Translations under genes and position numbers: made by a program
Part shown: positions 45,786 to 56,324 of the stretch, one piece after another
How positions within the stretch are numbered: position 1 is the first letter of the stretch
Layout of the letters: each line of letters begins with the position of its first letter
Assembly (NCBI RefSeq): GCF_029633865.1
Contig: NC_079214.1
Span: 27,522,724-27,586,723, forward strand
From: Lampris incognitus
Lineage: Eukaryota; Chordata; Actinopteri; Lampriformes; Lampridae
Direction: 5' to 3'
DNA length: 64,000 bases
The notes under the pieces: generated by a model
Database searches by the model: none
Told to the model about the DNA's origin: nothing
Seen by the model: only the letters and a program-made list of their open reading frames with translations

Positions 45786-46189
45786 GTACTGTATTTATGT
45801 CCAACTGCGAAATCATAGCCAGCTAGCTAGGCTATGCTCAGTGCCGGTTTTCACCCGGCTATGAACTGAGACTTTATAAGTCATATTCCATAACACTGAC
45901 TTTACAACTGACAAAAGAATGCTATTGTACAAATAAAACAATATTAACGTTACTGGTATTATATTGACCAGCGAATTTTACACAGGTGGCACAGACTGTA
46001 TTATTCACATGTAATCCATCCTAACAACAGTAAGATAGGGGAGAACCGGGCTGAAAGTAACACGCCACGAAATTAGCACAGAGCTTTTTTCCAAGGAAAC
46101 AAAACAGGACGTGATGCAATTAAGTCAGTGTGTGTGTTTATACGACCTCTCCCTTCTCCCAAAAAATTGGCGCGATACGCAGTTATTTA

Positions 46190-46348
46190 AAAAAGTTATA
46201 TAGCGAAAGCTGTCCTGTGATGTGTGCCGTGCGAGCCTCGTCAGAGATGCTGTCCCATCCTCATTTGACGAGAGCTACCTACCACCTTCTAGCCCTGAAA
46301 AACAACGGCGGCCTAGTGATTCCATCACAAGGCACAGTGAAGGTTTGA
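46190..46348 (+). pseudogene. P-transposase-like C-terminal relic
   Basis: Two overlapping frames give CRASLVRDAVPSSFDESY and then YHLLALKNNGGLVIPSQGTV with a one-base frame change between them. The LLALKN-GGLV-PS block is a recurring feature of THAP/P-element proteins in fish. This is only the tail of such a protein. Confidence 0.5.
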
Positions 46349-46471
46349 TTTCATTATCTTGTTTGAAAAAATATTTTAATCTTTGTATATTAAAGTTGCT
46401 TTGTTCTTATTTTCTCTGTTCTGTAAAGTGTCTTTGAGCACTGTGTAAAGCGCTTTATAAATATGATATAT

Positions 46472-47134
46472 TGTAGCGAATTCGGGGGACAACGCAATCA
46501 CAGGAATTGCCGCGGCGGGGAAGCGCACCTGTGTCGCCCGCACCGCAGGAGACATCGCTAACCCCTCGACTAAAGGGTCAGACCCGCCAGCCAGCGGCCA
46601 CCGTGTATACTTATCCATGCACGTTACACTACCCCCCTCCTTCGGGAAGCGCGTCCCCGCGCGTAAGCATATCAGCTCCTTCACGCCTCAGAGCGCATAC
46701 GCTTCCGATGGCCTTACGATCGCTCCATCCCACTTCTGATACCAATGTAGCGAATTTGGGGGACAACGCAACCACAGGAACTGCCGCGGCCGGGAAGCGA
46801 ACCTGTGTCGCCCGCACCGCAGGAGACATCGCTAACAGCTCGACTAAAGGGTCAGACCCGTTAGCTAGGGACTAACGCGTCTTATTAGTAGTTTACAGTC
46901 GTCACCCTCCCCGGAAGCGCGCCCACGCGCTTGTTCTTCCCGCGCTCCGAAGAGACTTCTGAGGATCTGCACACTTCCGGATCCCACCGCTGCCGCCAAT
47001 GTAACCGGTTATTTTTTTGCCCGGTGCGGGATTCGATATGGGGTGTACTGCGCCACAAGGCAACATCACTAACCGCTCGACTAAAGAATCAGATTCGTTA
47101 GCTAGGGACTAACGTGTCTTATTAGTAGTTTACA
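46472..47134 (-). mobile_element. Tandem miniature LTR elements (TRIM-like) with tRNA-like LTRs
   Basis: Three LTR-like units (46472-46628, 46746-46897, 47000-47134), each TGTA...TACA, are separated by about 117 and 102 bp. Read on minus, each spacer starts with a primer-site-like sequence (TTGGTATCAGAAGTGGG; TTGGCGGCAGCGGTGGG) and ends in a purine tract (GAAGGAGGGGGGTAG; CCGGGGAGGGTGAC). That is the LTR-PBS-PPT-LTR layout of a TRIM with no coding capacity. The LTRs contain box-A-like (TAGTCGAGCGG) and box-B-like (GGTTCGCTTCC, TCGAATCCC) tRNA promoter motifs on minus. Confidence 0.6.
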
Positions 47135-47407
47135 TATGTATATCTGTATTTATTTTTTATTATTACATCATACTATTGGATATAATTACGATATTATTAC
47201 AGTATTATACCACTTTATTATACACACACACACACACACTGTATACTTCCTACCCTCACATGTAAATATTTTGTGTTGTTGTCAGTGTTTACGTTTGTCC
47301 ATTGTGTGTAATGTACTGGTCACCTATGTAAGCAACTTTGTACATGTGTAAATATGGTTTGGGGCGGGGATTTATATATATTTTCATTTTTCTGATATAT
47401 AACATAT

Positions 47408-47686
47408 TGTAACGTGCATGGATAAGAAGACACGCTGGCCGCTGGCTGGCGGGTCTGACCCTTTAGTTGAGCGGTTAGCGATGCCTCCTGCGGTGCGGGC
47501 GATACGGGTTTGCTTCCCGGCCGCGGCAGCTCCTGTGGTTGCGTTGTCCCCCGAATTCGCTACATTGGTGTCAGAAGTGGGGTGGAGCGACCGTAAGGCC
47601 ATCGGACGCGTATGCGCCCTGAGGCGTGAAGGAGCTGATATGCTTAAGCGCTGACAGTTCATTGCGCCTGCCAAACACATTACACT
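47408..47686 (+). mobile_element. TRIM-like LTR plus primer site, opposite orientation
   Basis: A 157-bp LTR (47408-47564) that is the reverse complement of 46472-46628 with some changes, followed by TTGGTGTCAGAAGTGGGG (tRNA-Leu-type primer site) and about 100 bp of leader similar to the spacer at 46629-46745. The second LTR is lost. Confidence 0.6.
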
Positions 47687-48143
47687 GAGTGGAGCGGGTG
47701 ACCGGTCCAAGATGGCGGCCCCACGGCTCGTCAGCGCCAATAGGCAGTAGCGATCGATGCGGCGTCTACTCTTTATATGTCTATGGTTATTCGAGTGTTC
47801 GCCTACGATACTGTTTCCGTCTCCGTTATTCATTCACCTCTTTGCAGTATTCAGGGCCCATTATACTCCTCAGAGTAGCTGCTTGGACCTCCGCAGGTTT
47901 CTCATGCAGTCCCGTTGCTAAACTGGAATCCTCAAAATCTGCCTGAAGATGTCCCACTTAGCATTCCAGTCTCCGTTAAGCTTCATTGGAGGGGGAGGAG
48001 GAATCACGTTCACTGCTGCCATGACTTAGCTCTGGTATACTCGCTAACTTTAACTTTACCACACTTAAACTGGTAAGCTAATATTCACGTCCCCTTGGGA
48101 GAAAAGGGTAAGCGTCGCTATCATTCACTCACTTCTGACACCA

Positions 48144-48323
48144 TGTTTCGGTGTTAAATGACGAGACGGGTAATGAGTGCTGACATACTCTATCTGGCTC
48201 GGAGCACAACATCCGGGGCACAACAGTCAGGGCACAACGCCCCCACAGCAATACACAACCGGCAAAGCAGCGCCACCTAAAGTCCAACAGATGACAGTAA
48301 CGTGCCATCTAAGACCCGTAACA
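48144..48323 (-). repeat. 5' LTR of outer Gypsy
   Basis: 180 bp, TGTTTCGGTG to ACCCGTAACA in plus orientation. Then comes GCAGG (target duplication) and the SINE head to about 48365. From 48366 to 49590 I see nothing recognisable. Confidence 0.8.
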
Positions 48324-49599
48324 GCAGGGCAACGGAATAGACCCGCAAAACGGGTTTTATCTACCTCTACGGCGTGGCCTGTTCTGTTCAGTATACCGCT
48401 AAAGTAATCACAGAGGCAATTCAAAAATGTACAGTTGGCTTTTATTATCATACTCTATCATTTTAAGGTAGAATGGTCAGTTTAGATACACTATTTACAC
48501 CCTGTAAGAAGTGGGGGACAACTGAACGGGGGAGGAAAAAAAAGCTAAATGCTTCAGGAAACACATTCATGTCTGCAAACAAAAGTCAACTCTTCTCTCC
48601 ACCTCAGTTACCATATGGGACATGTTGTATATGAAGCCTGCATCTCTGTCTGAAGTGTTGGGTTAGTTACCCAACGTAAAGCTTCGGGTCTCTGTAAAGA
48701 CAAACCCCATATCATCTCTCCGTTTCAAGAGTGAAATACACAGATCCAACAAAATATCAATACTGTATGTGGACAATTTACTCACTTTAGTTACAGCCCC
48801 CTTAGTTTTGAGACAAATTGTCCTCTGTTTGGTTCCAACTGACGTATCGCCTTTGATTTGGCTAGTTGTACCACTGCAGTCTGGACATTATTGCTTTCAA
48901 TCAGCCAAGCAGACAATGTTTTCAGTTTTAGCTCAGATCAGATCTTCTTTTCATCATTGTGATAGATTATAGAAGAAAACCCAGGCTGAATTGGAATTTT
49001 CTCAAGGCTATGGATCTGTTTAGACTTCACACAGATTCTTCTGATTTTCTTTCTCTCACCCTTTTCCCTTTGGGATATCACAGATCTATTTGGCTTAAGG
49101 ACATGCTTTCACCTCTCTTACTTTAAGCATTTAAGCGACAGCAAAAACATGTAAGGGAGGAAGAAAGAAATAAGGGATGAATGGGAAAATGGTTCAGTAT
49201 GTTAAAGTGAGGCAGTGTTTTCTTTATCATCCACAGGTCAATAAACAACAAAGAAACACTTTCATTATGAACAGGCCAAACAATGAAATTCCTCCCTGAT
49301 AGTGATAATCAGTGTAAATTCATGAGAAAAAGGTAAAGAATAAGGTTAAAACCCAAATCAGGCTTTCAGAAGACACTTCCAAGGTGACTGATAACAGGCT
49401 TTTCAGCACGGCAGTAAACAAAATGCATACTTTAATAGGTGAAAGATAGTGGGTGAGGTACGCATACTGTATCCTAAAAAAGGGTGACTGTTGTGCCCGA
49501 GTTACTTGAGTCTCAGTCAAACAGGATATATGAGTAACTTTTCTCTGGTCAGCAACACAACAGGATGGGTGTTGCTGTGGGCAAAGGCCAAACGGCCAC

Positions 49600-50330
49600 C
49601 GGCTGGCAGTGCTTTCCTTCAGGGCTTTCTGGCAAAAAGCTTCCGGTCTAACAGAAGCATTTGGCTAATAGGGTTAGGGTGAGGCTAGGTTGAGGGTTAG
49701 CTATTGGTTAGGTAAAAGTTAGCTAATGATTAAGGTTAAGGTAAACGTTAGGGTTAGGTTGAGGGTGAGGCTAGGTTGAGGGTTAGCTGTTTTAGGTAAA
49801 TGTTAGTTTGAGGGTTAGCTATCAGTTAGGTTACGTTAGCTATCAGTTAAGGTTAGGTTAAGGCAAGTGTTAGTTTAAGTTTAGGGTTAAATTGAGGTGT
49901 TGGTTAGGTTAAGGGTTAACTATCAGTTAGGTTAAGTTAGCTATCGGTTAAGGTTAGGTTAAGGCAAGTGTTAGTTTAAGTTTTGGGTTAATTTGAGGTT
50001 AGGTTAAGATTGAAGTTGAGGGTTAGCTATCGGTTAAGGTTAGGTTAAGGTAAGCATTAGTTTAAGGTTAGGGTTAGTTTGAGGTTAGGTTAAGATTGGG
50101 TTGAGGGTTAGCTATCGCTTAGGATAAGGTTAGCTATCGGTTAAGGTTAGGTTACGGTTGAGGTTGAGGTTAAGATTACATTAGGTTAAATGTATGCAAA
50201 TTCAGTGAACTTGGCAGAAAGCCTTGAAAGCCCTTTACGCTTTCTGGCAGGAAGCCCTGAGGGCAAACTTGTCCCGTGTCCGCTGGCAAATGACAGCCAG
50301 AACCGGGGTGGTCAACCATGGCGGCAGACA
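49600..50330. repeat. Telomere-like (GGTTAG) degenerate array with inverted flanks
   Basis: From about 49665 to 50190 the text is a degenerate array of GGTTAGGGTT, GAGGTTAGGTT and GGTTAGCTATCGGTTAAGG units. It is bordered by an imperfect inverted repeat, CCTTCAGGGCTTTCTGGC at 49616 and, reversed, at 50239-50263. No coding frame. The stretch 50340-51570 downstream holds nothing I recognise beyond the cdkl5 3' flank. Confidence 0.7.
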
Positions 50331-51571
50331 GTAGATAACGGCATGAACCCTACACACAGTGCATTTCCCTTGAGGAGGGAAAGTCCAGTGAATAGGATCT
50401 AACAAGAACGGACATCAAGGATACATGAGTTGTTGGTATGCCATCAAATGAATACCCTTTCTGTGCACACCGGGTGTAATACAACTAATCCTTTTTTCTT
50501 TTTTTTAATAACTTGGTATTAATAAAACCTTCAGACCTGCAATATTTTGGTTGGATCTGGCCAGGCAGTCTAGAGCAAAACATGTCAGAGGAATGAATGA
50601 AGGAAGGAAGAAATGAATGCACAGTAGTGGAGATTTTGTTCATGTTCATTTGTAATAGCAAGGTTATTATTACAACTTCCTGGAAAGTGGCGACTACCTC
50701 ATACATGAAGAGCCCAAAACTGTCATCCATGTCGGGAAATGAATATTTCTCAATCATTTTCACACTTTAAACAAAATAATGAAAAAAAATATCATGAGAT
50801 ATATGAAACACTGTAATACCATATTAAATTTTTGGTAAATGGAAAAAAGACATTCACCATTATGTATTCCTTGTGACATATTATTAACACATAAATATCT
50901 ATGCATTTCTTTTTGTGTCGAAACTAAAGCTCTTGCAATTACACAATATTTCTATATTACCTTTTAATATTCCATATAGCCTACATACTGTGTCATTTAT
51001 AGCTTATATCCTTGAATTTAAAACAAATAATTATTTCATAAATAATGCTGATATAAATTTTTTTTTGTTATTATCAAATATCAGAGTCTGAAAAATGTGA
51101 CTTTGCGTTCCACTTGATGTGTTGTAGTCGTGTCCTGTCTGCAGGAGATGGCAGCAAAGAGGCCGGGTGGGCAGTGTCTCTACTGCTGCAGTCATAGGGC
51201 CTGTTACTGTTCACAGGACTGATCAGTTCTTATTCAGAGGCTCTAATCTTACAATCAATAGAGAACAAACAACATACAACCAATAAAACACTGGCAGACC
51301 TGGAGGAAAACGCCCCCACTGATCTCTAAAAAAACACACACAGTAACTTGTGTGTGCCTTGCCCAGTCAATGTCTACTCCTCACTGGAGTGGTTACAGTG
51401 CAGAGACATAAGCATCAACATAGAGGTTATGTGTCTGGATGAGGACGTTCCAGAGCCGCACATCCGATTCAGTGAAATAGGTTTCGTGATGTAAACTTTT
51501 ACAACGGTGCGATATATATGTATAGCGTCCGACAGATGCTTTCAAGATGGAGGTGTTGTGGTTTCAAGGTT

Positions 51572-51973
51572 TTACAGCGCTGTCTCCTTCAGGTCATTAA
51601 GGTTTGGCATCCTGGTGCGGGAGGCGCGGGTGAAGGTGGGTCCGTTCAGCCCCGGTTTGATGCCCAACTGTTCAGCGGTGTACTGGCCCCCCTCGGCTCG
51701 TTGTAAGGCAGACACGTGCCAGCTTGACTCAATCTGTCCCGGGAGGGGGTAGCTGGCCTTGCGACTCTTGGCCTGGACTGAGCTGCTCACTCCGGAATGC
51801 CCCCTGCTCTCTGTGTGACTCCTGCCCTCAGAGTAGCCCCCTTTGGACGAGGGCTGTGGGGGGTTGGTGAGCGTTGCTTGGAAGCGCAGGTCTGGGGGAG
51901 GAGGAGGCTGTGCTTGGCTAGACGAAGAGGGGGAGAGGTGGAGGAGTCTGCGAAGTGACTTCAGCGGTTGGCT
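51572..51973 (-). CDS. cdkl5: cdkl5 terminal coding exon
   Basis: From a CTGCCAG acceptor, 133 codons to TAA (51572-51574): SQPLKSLRRLLHLSPSSSS, then PLPGQIESSWHVSALQ and the end RTRMPNLNDLKETAL. The human long CDKL5 isoform ends with nearly the same words (SQPLKSLRKLLHLS, RSRMPNLNDLKETAL). CDKL5 is a serine/threonine kinase of neurons, and this is the far C-terminal tail after the kinase domain. The eight exons listed here add 772 residues in one open phase-consistent frame. Confidence 0.97.
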   Translation of the reverse strand, partial: SQPLKSLRRLLHLSPSSSSQAQPPPPPDLRFQATLTNPPQPSSKGGYSEGRSHTESRGHSGVSSSVQAKSRKASYPLPGQIESSWHVSALQRAEGGQYTAEQLGIKPGLNGPTFTRASRTRMPNLNDLKETAL

Positions 51974-52170
51974 CTGGCAGGACAGAGACAGATAGATATG
52001 ATAGATAGGGTTATATGTAATATGCAGATGGAGCAGACAGGCAGTAAAAAAAAGAAAGAAAAAGAAACAGACCCAAAACACTACACAGTCTTGCCCCAAA
52101 GAGATGTATACATTGAGAAACTGTCTTCAAACATGAGGAAACCCAAATCTCCAGTATAGCGTATTCATAC

Positions 52171-52419
52171 CTGAGAGTGTGAATCAACCGGCTTCTCTGG
52201 TGGCCAGTCACTGAGTCTTTCTCTCTCTCTTCCTCTGTCCCTCTCTCTTTCCCTTTCTCTCTCTCTCTCCCGTTCTCTCTCTCTGTCTCGACTCTGTTCT
52301 CGCTCCCGCTCTCGATCTCGGTCTCGGGAGCGCTCGCGATTTTTTCGACAGCTACTGTGGTGAGAAGATGACTTGGAGCCCCTCTGCAGGGACAAGTGGT
52401 CTTGCCCATTACCAGGAAC
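52171..52419 (-). CDS. cdkl5: cdkl5 exon with Arg/Glu/Asp repeat
   Basis: 83 codons, phase 0 at both ends, between GGTAG and CAG/GTATGA. It opens VPGNGQDHLSLQRGSKSSS and closes LSDWPPEKPVDSHSQ, aligning with human VPNSDSPDLLTLQK and PEKISDLQTQ. Between them lies a long run of Arg-Glu and Arg-Asp units, coded by a CT/GA microsatellite and absent from human CDKL5. Such mixed-charge tracts resemble those of nuclear-speckle proteins. Confidence 0.93.
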
Positions 52420-52992
52420 CTACCATTTTGGGAAAAGAAACAGATGCACACAATTAGGCAGGTAAGCTATAAATTCAGCAAATACTTATTTCATCTTAAC
52501 GTTCATGTAAGTGTGACCAACATTAATTGTCAACACAAACATTAACAAGCATTGTCAGAGCTGTCACATACTCAATCCTGGTGAGGTTCTTCATGCACCT
52601 CTCTGAATGCATCAGACAAGACACAAGCTGGTAATGGCGATTAGTGATGACATCATACAGAAAAATCAGTCTCCAACACAAACGTTTCCAAATGCTTGCT
52701 TTTTTTAATATACAAAAGCATACCATACTATATGCAGTGTATGAGCATGTGTGTGTGAGGGGGGAGGGGGTTGTACCTGAGAATTATTCTAGCACATGAT
52801 TATTGTTAAAATGTGACTATAAATAAAGACTATTTGTTCTTGAAATCATAAATCTACCAGTGAGTTTGAATGTAAATGTTTGCTTGAAATATGAAATTAA
52901 GTACATACTGCAGCATTATATCAATGTCCTTCAGTGCAATGAATGCATTGTGATTGCGATAGACATACATCAAGACAATATGGATGCACATA

Positions 52993-54215
52993 CACTCACC
53001 GGCCACTTTATTAGGCACACCTGTCCAACTGCTCGTTAACGCAAATTTCTAATCAGCCAATCACATGGCAGCAACTCAATGCATTTAGGCATGTAGACAT
53101 GGTCAAGACGATCTGCTGCAGTTCAAACCGAGCATCAGAATGGGGAAGAAAGGTGATTTAAGTGACTTTGAACGTGGCATGGTTGTTGGTGCCAGACGGG
53201 CTGGTCTGAGTATTTCAGAAACTGCTGATCTACTGGGATTTTCACGCACAACCATCTCTAGGGTTTACAGAGAATGGTCCGAAAAAGAGAAAATATCCAG
53301 TGAGCGGCAGTTCTGTGGGCGAAAATGCCTTGTTGATGCCAGAGGTCAGAGGAGAATGGCCAGACTGGTTCGAGCTGATAGAAAAGCAACAGTAACTCAA
53401 ATAACCACTCATTACAACCGAGGTATGCAGAAGAGCATCTCTGAACGCACAACACATCGAACCTTGAGGCAGATGGGCTACAGCAGCAGAAGACCACACC
53501 GGGTGCCACTCCTGTCAGCTAAGAACAGGAAACTGAGGCTACAATTCGCACAGGCTCGCCAAAATTGGACAATAGAAGATTGGAAAAACGTTGCCTGGTC
53601 TGATGAGTCTCGATTTCTGCTGCGACATTCGGATGGTAGAGTCAGAATTTGGCGTCAACAACATGAAAGCATGGATCCATCCAGCCTTGTATCAACGGTT
53701 CAGGCTGGTGGTGGTGGTGGTGTAATGGTGTGGGGGATATTTTCTTGGCACACTTTGGGCCCCTTAGTACCAATTGAGCATCGTGTCAACACCACAGCCT
53801 ACCCGAGTATTGTTGCTGACCATGTCCATCCCTTCATGACCACAGTGTTCCCATCTTCTGATGGCTACTTCCAGCAGGATAACGCGCCATGTCATAAAGC
53901 TCGAATCATCTCAGACTGGTTTCTTGAACATGACAATGAGTTCACTGTACTCAAATGGCCTCCACAGTCACCAGATCTCAATCCAATAGAGCACCTCTGG
54001 GATGTGGTGGACCGGGAGATTCGCATCATGGATGTGCAGCCGACAAATCTGCAGCAACTGCGTGATGCTATCATGTCAATATGGACCAAACTCTCTGATG
54101 AATGTTTCCAGTACCTTGTTGAATCTATGCCACGAAGGATTAAGGCAGTTCTGAAGGCAAAAGGGGGTCCAACCCGGTACTAGCAAGGTGTACCTAATAA
54201 AGTGGCCAGTGAGTG
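52993..54215 (+). mobile_element. Intact Tc1/mariner DD36E element in a cdkl5 intron
   Basis: 1,223 bp, tips CACTCACCGGCCACTTTATT and its reverse, with TA duplications at 52991-52992 and 54216-54217. It carries an uninterrupted transposase gene and shares almost all its sequence with the broken copy at 35021-36239. Confidence 0.97.
53140..54183 (+). CDS. Tc1/mariner transposase, DD36E, full length
   Basis: 347 codons with no stop: N-terminal paired-type helix-turn-helix DNA-binding region ([39 protein letters not shown]), then the catalytic core. Visible catalytic acids are Asp155 (SDESRFLL), Asp247 (QQDNAPCH) and Glu284 ([12 protein letters not shown]), with exactly 36 residues between the last two. 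Classic Tc1 has 34. DD36E is the signature of the Incomer-type Tc1/mariner lineage as I know it. It probably inserts at TA. It lies antisense to cdkl5, so a spliced cdkl5 transcript would lose it. Confidence 0.97.
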   Translation: MGKKGDLSDFERGMVVGARRAGLSISETADLLGFSRTTISRVYREWSEKEKISSERQFCGRKCLVDARGQRRMARLVRADRKATVTQITTHYNRGMQKSISERTTHRTLRQMGYSSRRPHRVPLLSAKNRKLRLQFAQARQNWTIEDWKNVAWSDESRFLLRHSDGRVRIWRQQHESMDPSSLVSTVQAGGGGGVMVWGIFSWHTLGPLVPIEHRVNTTAYPSIVADHVHPFMTTVFPSSDGYFQQDNAPCHKARIISDWFLEHDNEFTVLKWPPQSPDLNPIEHLWDVVDREIRIMDVQPTNLQQLRDAIMSIWTKLSDECFQYLVESMPRRIKAVLKAKGGPTRY

Positions 54216-54744
54216 TATATCGTGTGTGCAGTATCAAAGTGGTTTCAAAACATATTTGAAATCCTTTCAATTTGCAAAAATTTCTCATCCATTACGTCAG
54301 GAAAACGTTCAATTAATCACAAAGCGCTTGAGAGGATTTCAAACCAGGTGATCCTGGTAAGTGCATTATGAAAATTAACATGCAGCGGCAGGGTCGAGGT
54401 TAGATTACTGGTGAGGCAGGATAGGGCGTGGTAGGCTGGTGTTGTACCATAGGCGAGACGACTACAGGTAGGACTTTGACAGCTGAGTTGTGCTTTAAGC
54501 TATTCTTAGAGCTAAAGAGGGGGAAAAGGCTTTTCCTTATGCTGGGGTTCCTCCCATCTTCCATGTCCGTCTGTGGAGCAGAAGATGCACAGCCAAGACT
54601 CTCAACACAAAGTTTTCAACCCAGACTAAACAAGCCTAGTGTTCGTTAGCACAAATTCATCATGACCTTAAAATCATAGCAGAGGTTAAAGTAATAGTCA
54701 CCTGAAGACATGATTGTAGAAACAAAAAGTCAGCGATATTACAC

Positions 54745-55070
54745 TTCATCCATCCATTATCTATACCCTCTTAATCCAATTCAGGGAGCTGGAGACTTTC
54801 CCAGCAGGCACTGGGCAGGAAGCATGGGCTGCCAGGTTGCCAGTCCTTCACAGGTTCCACACACAAACACTTACACCTATGAGCAATTTAGGGAGTCCAA
54901 TTCACTCGGCATGCATGTCTTTGGACTGTGGGAGGAGACCAGAATACCCAGAAAAAACCCAGGCAAACACAGGGAGAACTACCAAACTTCACACACATGG
55001 GCTGGAATCAAACCTATGACCCACTTGCTGGGAGGTGACAGTGTTAACTACTGAGCCACCATGCTGCCAT
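54745..55070 (-). repeat. Interspersed repeat (CATCCATCCATTATC type)
   Basis: It reads catccatccattatctatac, then agtccaattcactcggcatgc, ggaggagaccagaatacccag, aacacagggagaactaccaa and gttaactactgagccacc. This is the widespread fish repeat whose other end appears at 63635-63990. Confidence 0.5.
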
Positions 55071-55701
55071 GGCATGATTCAGCATAGCATTAAAGTGAAA
55101 CAGGTCACGGTTCAAAGCCGATGCTGTTTCTTTCAATAAAATATGAATATTGACATTGGTACGGTATCAGTGTTGATGGCAATCCTTGCTGCTTTGGCTA
55201 GCTTATTTATGCAGCACACATCAAAGTACAGACACTATAATGAAATAGTATTAGGTGCATAAGATTTCTAGAAAGCACTATCTGCAGTTAGCATACAAAT
55301 TGCAGCTGGCAGCATATAACTATATTCACAATCTACATCCCTATTCTAACATAATGCAATCGTGCCAAAACATAGACACATGTCTAGTATCATACTATCT
55401 TTTCTTTCTTTAAATGACTAATTTTACCATCTCCATCCAGCTGATGAGGATTTAAAATACAATACAATATGGAAAGCCAGAAAACACAATAGCCTTCTCT
55501 GAACACCAATGTTGGGAACCCCCCCCCCAAAAAAATCTTCATTTCCATCTGCTGAAAAGTCTGTGTGTGAATCAACAGGAACTAGAAAATAAAGCAGACT
55601 TTCCAGACATTGTGAGCTATCTGAACGCACCAACCCAGCAAGCATTTCTGTGTTTTAGATAACCTGAATATTATGTGAGGTAGGTACAAATGGGATCTTA
55701 C

Positions 55702-55807
55702 TATTTGTGTCTTCTTCTTTTTCTTTTTAATAGCCCTGAAGAAGCCTTGTTTCTCCTTCTCTTTGATGGGCTCTGGAGGACTCATGACCATGGCCTCTGC
55801 AGCAGTC
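55702..55807 (-). CDS. cdkl5: cdkl5 exon with [10 protein letters not shown] and Lys cluster
   Basis: 106 nt from CACAG to ATA/GTAAGA, coding [20 protein letters not shown] then KKKTQI, matching human [20 protein letters not shown]. This basic cluster overlaps a nuclear localisation region described for human CDKL5. Its first base completes the Trp codon of the upstream exon (FDW). Confidence 0.95.
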
Positions 55808-56195
55808 CTGTGCAAGAAATTCAGAAAACGTTTTACTTTTATGACTTTTGTATGCAATCATAAACTAAGGTTGAAAAGATACAAGTCACAGGAAAAACAT
55901 AGGGGAAAAAAGAAAGTGTCAGCACATCAATTCTCTTGGACTGAGGGAAGAGAGAGCTTGGATGCAGGTAATGCAACGTATATACAACTTGAATCACAAA
56001 TCGGAGCAGATGTGAAAACAGGCTTTACTCATTTTATTCAGTTTTATAGTTCTTTATCAACTGTATATTTTTGATCCTAAAAGTTTAAAGCTAGGCAGAG
56101 ACAGTGTAGGTTAAGTGAAAATGGGCATACTATATCTTGAGGAAAAAACATTTGATGGTTAGTATTGACCGTTTATTGCCAAAAAAACAAAAAAC

Positions 56196-56305
<110 letters not shown>

Positions 56306-56324
56306 AAATCCAGTGATTGTCAAT

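Larger units (their letters stand above)
41123..47785 (+). mobile_element. P-superfamily (THAP) DNA transposon, nested host
   Basis: Perfect 29-bp inverted ends beginning CATAGACATATAAAGAGTAG are flanked by 8-mers GTTGTTCG (41115-41122) and GTTATTCG (47786-47793), the 8-bp duplication expected of P elements. Further in, GCCATCTTGGACCGGTCA occurs inverted on both sides. It encodes a THAP first exon at 41239 and a P-transposase-like C terminus near 46.2-46.35 kb, with the catalytic middle absent. Gypsy B and a cluster of miniature LTR elements have inserted inside. Without them it is roughly 1.4 kb. Confidence 0.8.
36628..48323 (-). mobile_element. Outer Ty3/Gypsy element (K02A2.6-like), nested host
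   Basis: LTRs at 48144-48323 (5') and 36628-36822 (3') match through TGTTTCGGTGTTAAATGACG and beyond, with flanking 5-mers GTAGG and GCAGG. On minus, the 5' LTR is followed at once by TGGTGTCAGAAGTGAG, a primer site fitting the tRNA-Leu 3' end, and then a gag start (ATG at 48022, PPPPPMKLNGDWNAKWDIFR). A purine tract precedes the 3' LTR. Removing the P-like element and its contents (41123-47785) leaves about 5 kb, a normal length. It is broken by many stops. Confidence 0.8.

Noticed and set aside
46720-46897. A functional tRNA gene
   Set aside because: Box-like motifs are present but I cannot draw a complete acceptor stem and anticodon arm. They are better read as part of an LTR.
46472-47134. 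CRISPR-like array of repeats and spacers
   Set aside because: This is an animal genome, the units are about 150 bp, and they have LTR ends with primer-site and purine-tract spacers.
49665-50190. A true chromosome end
   Set aside because: The TTAGGG units are degenerate and gene sequence continues on both sides.
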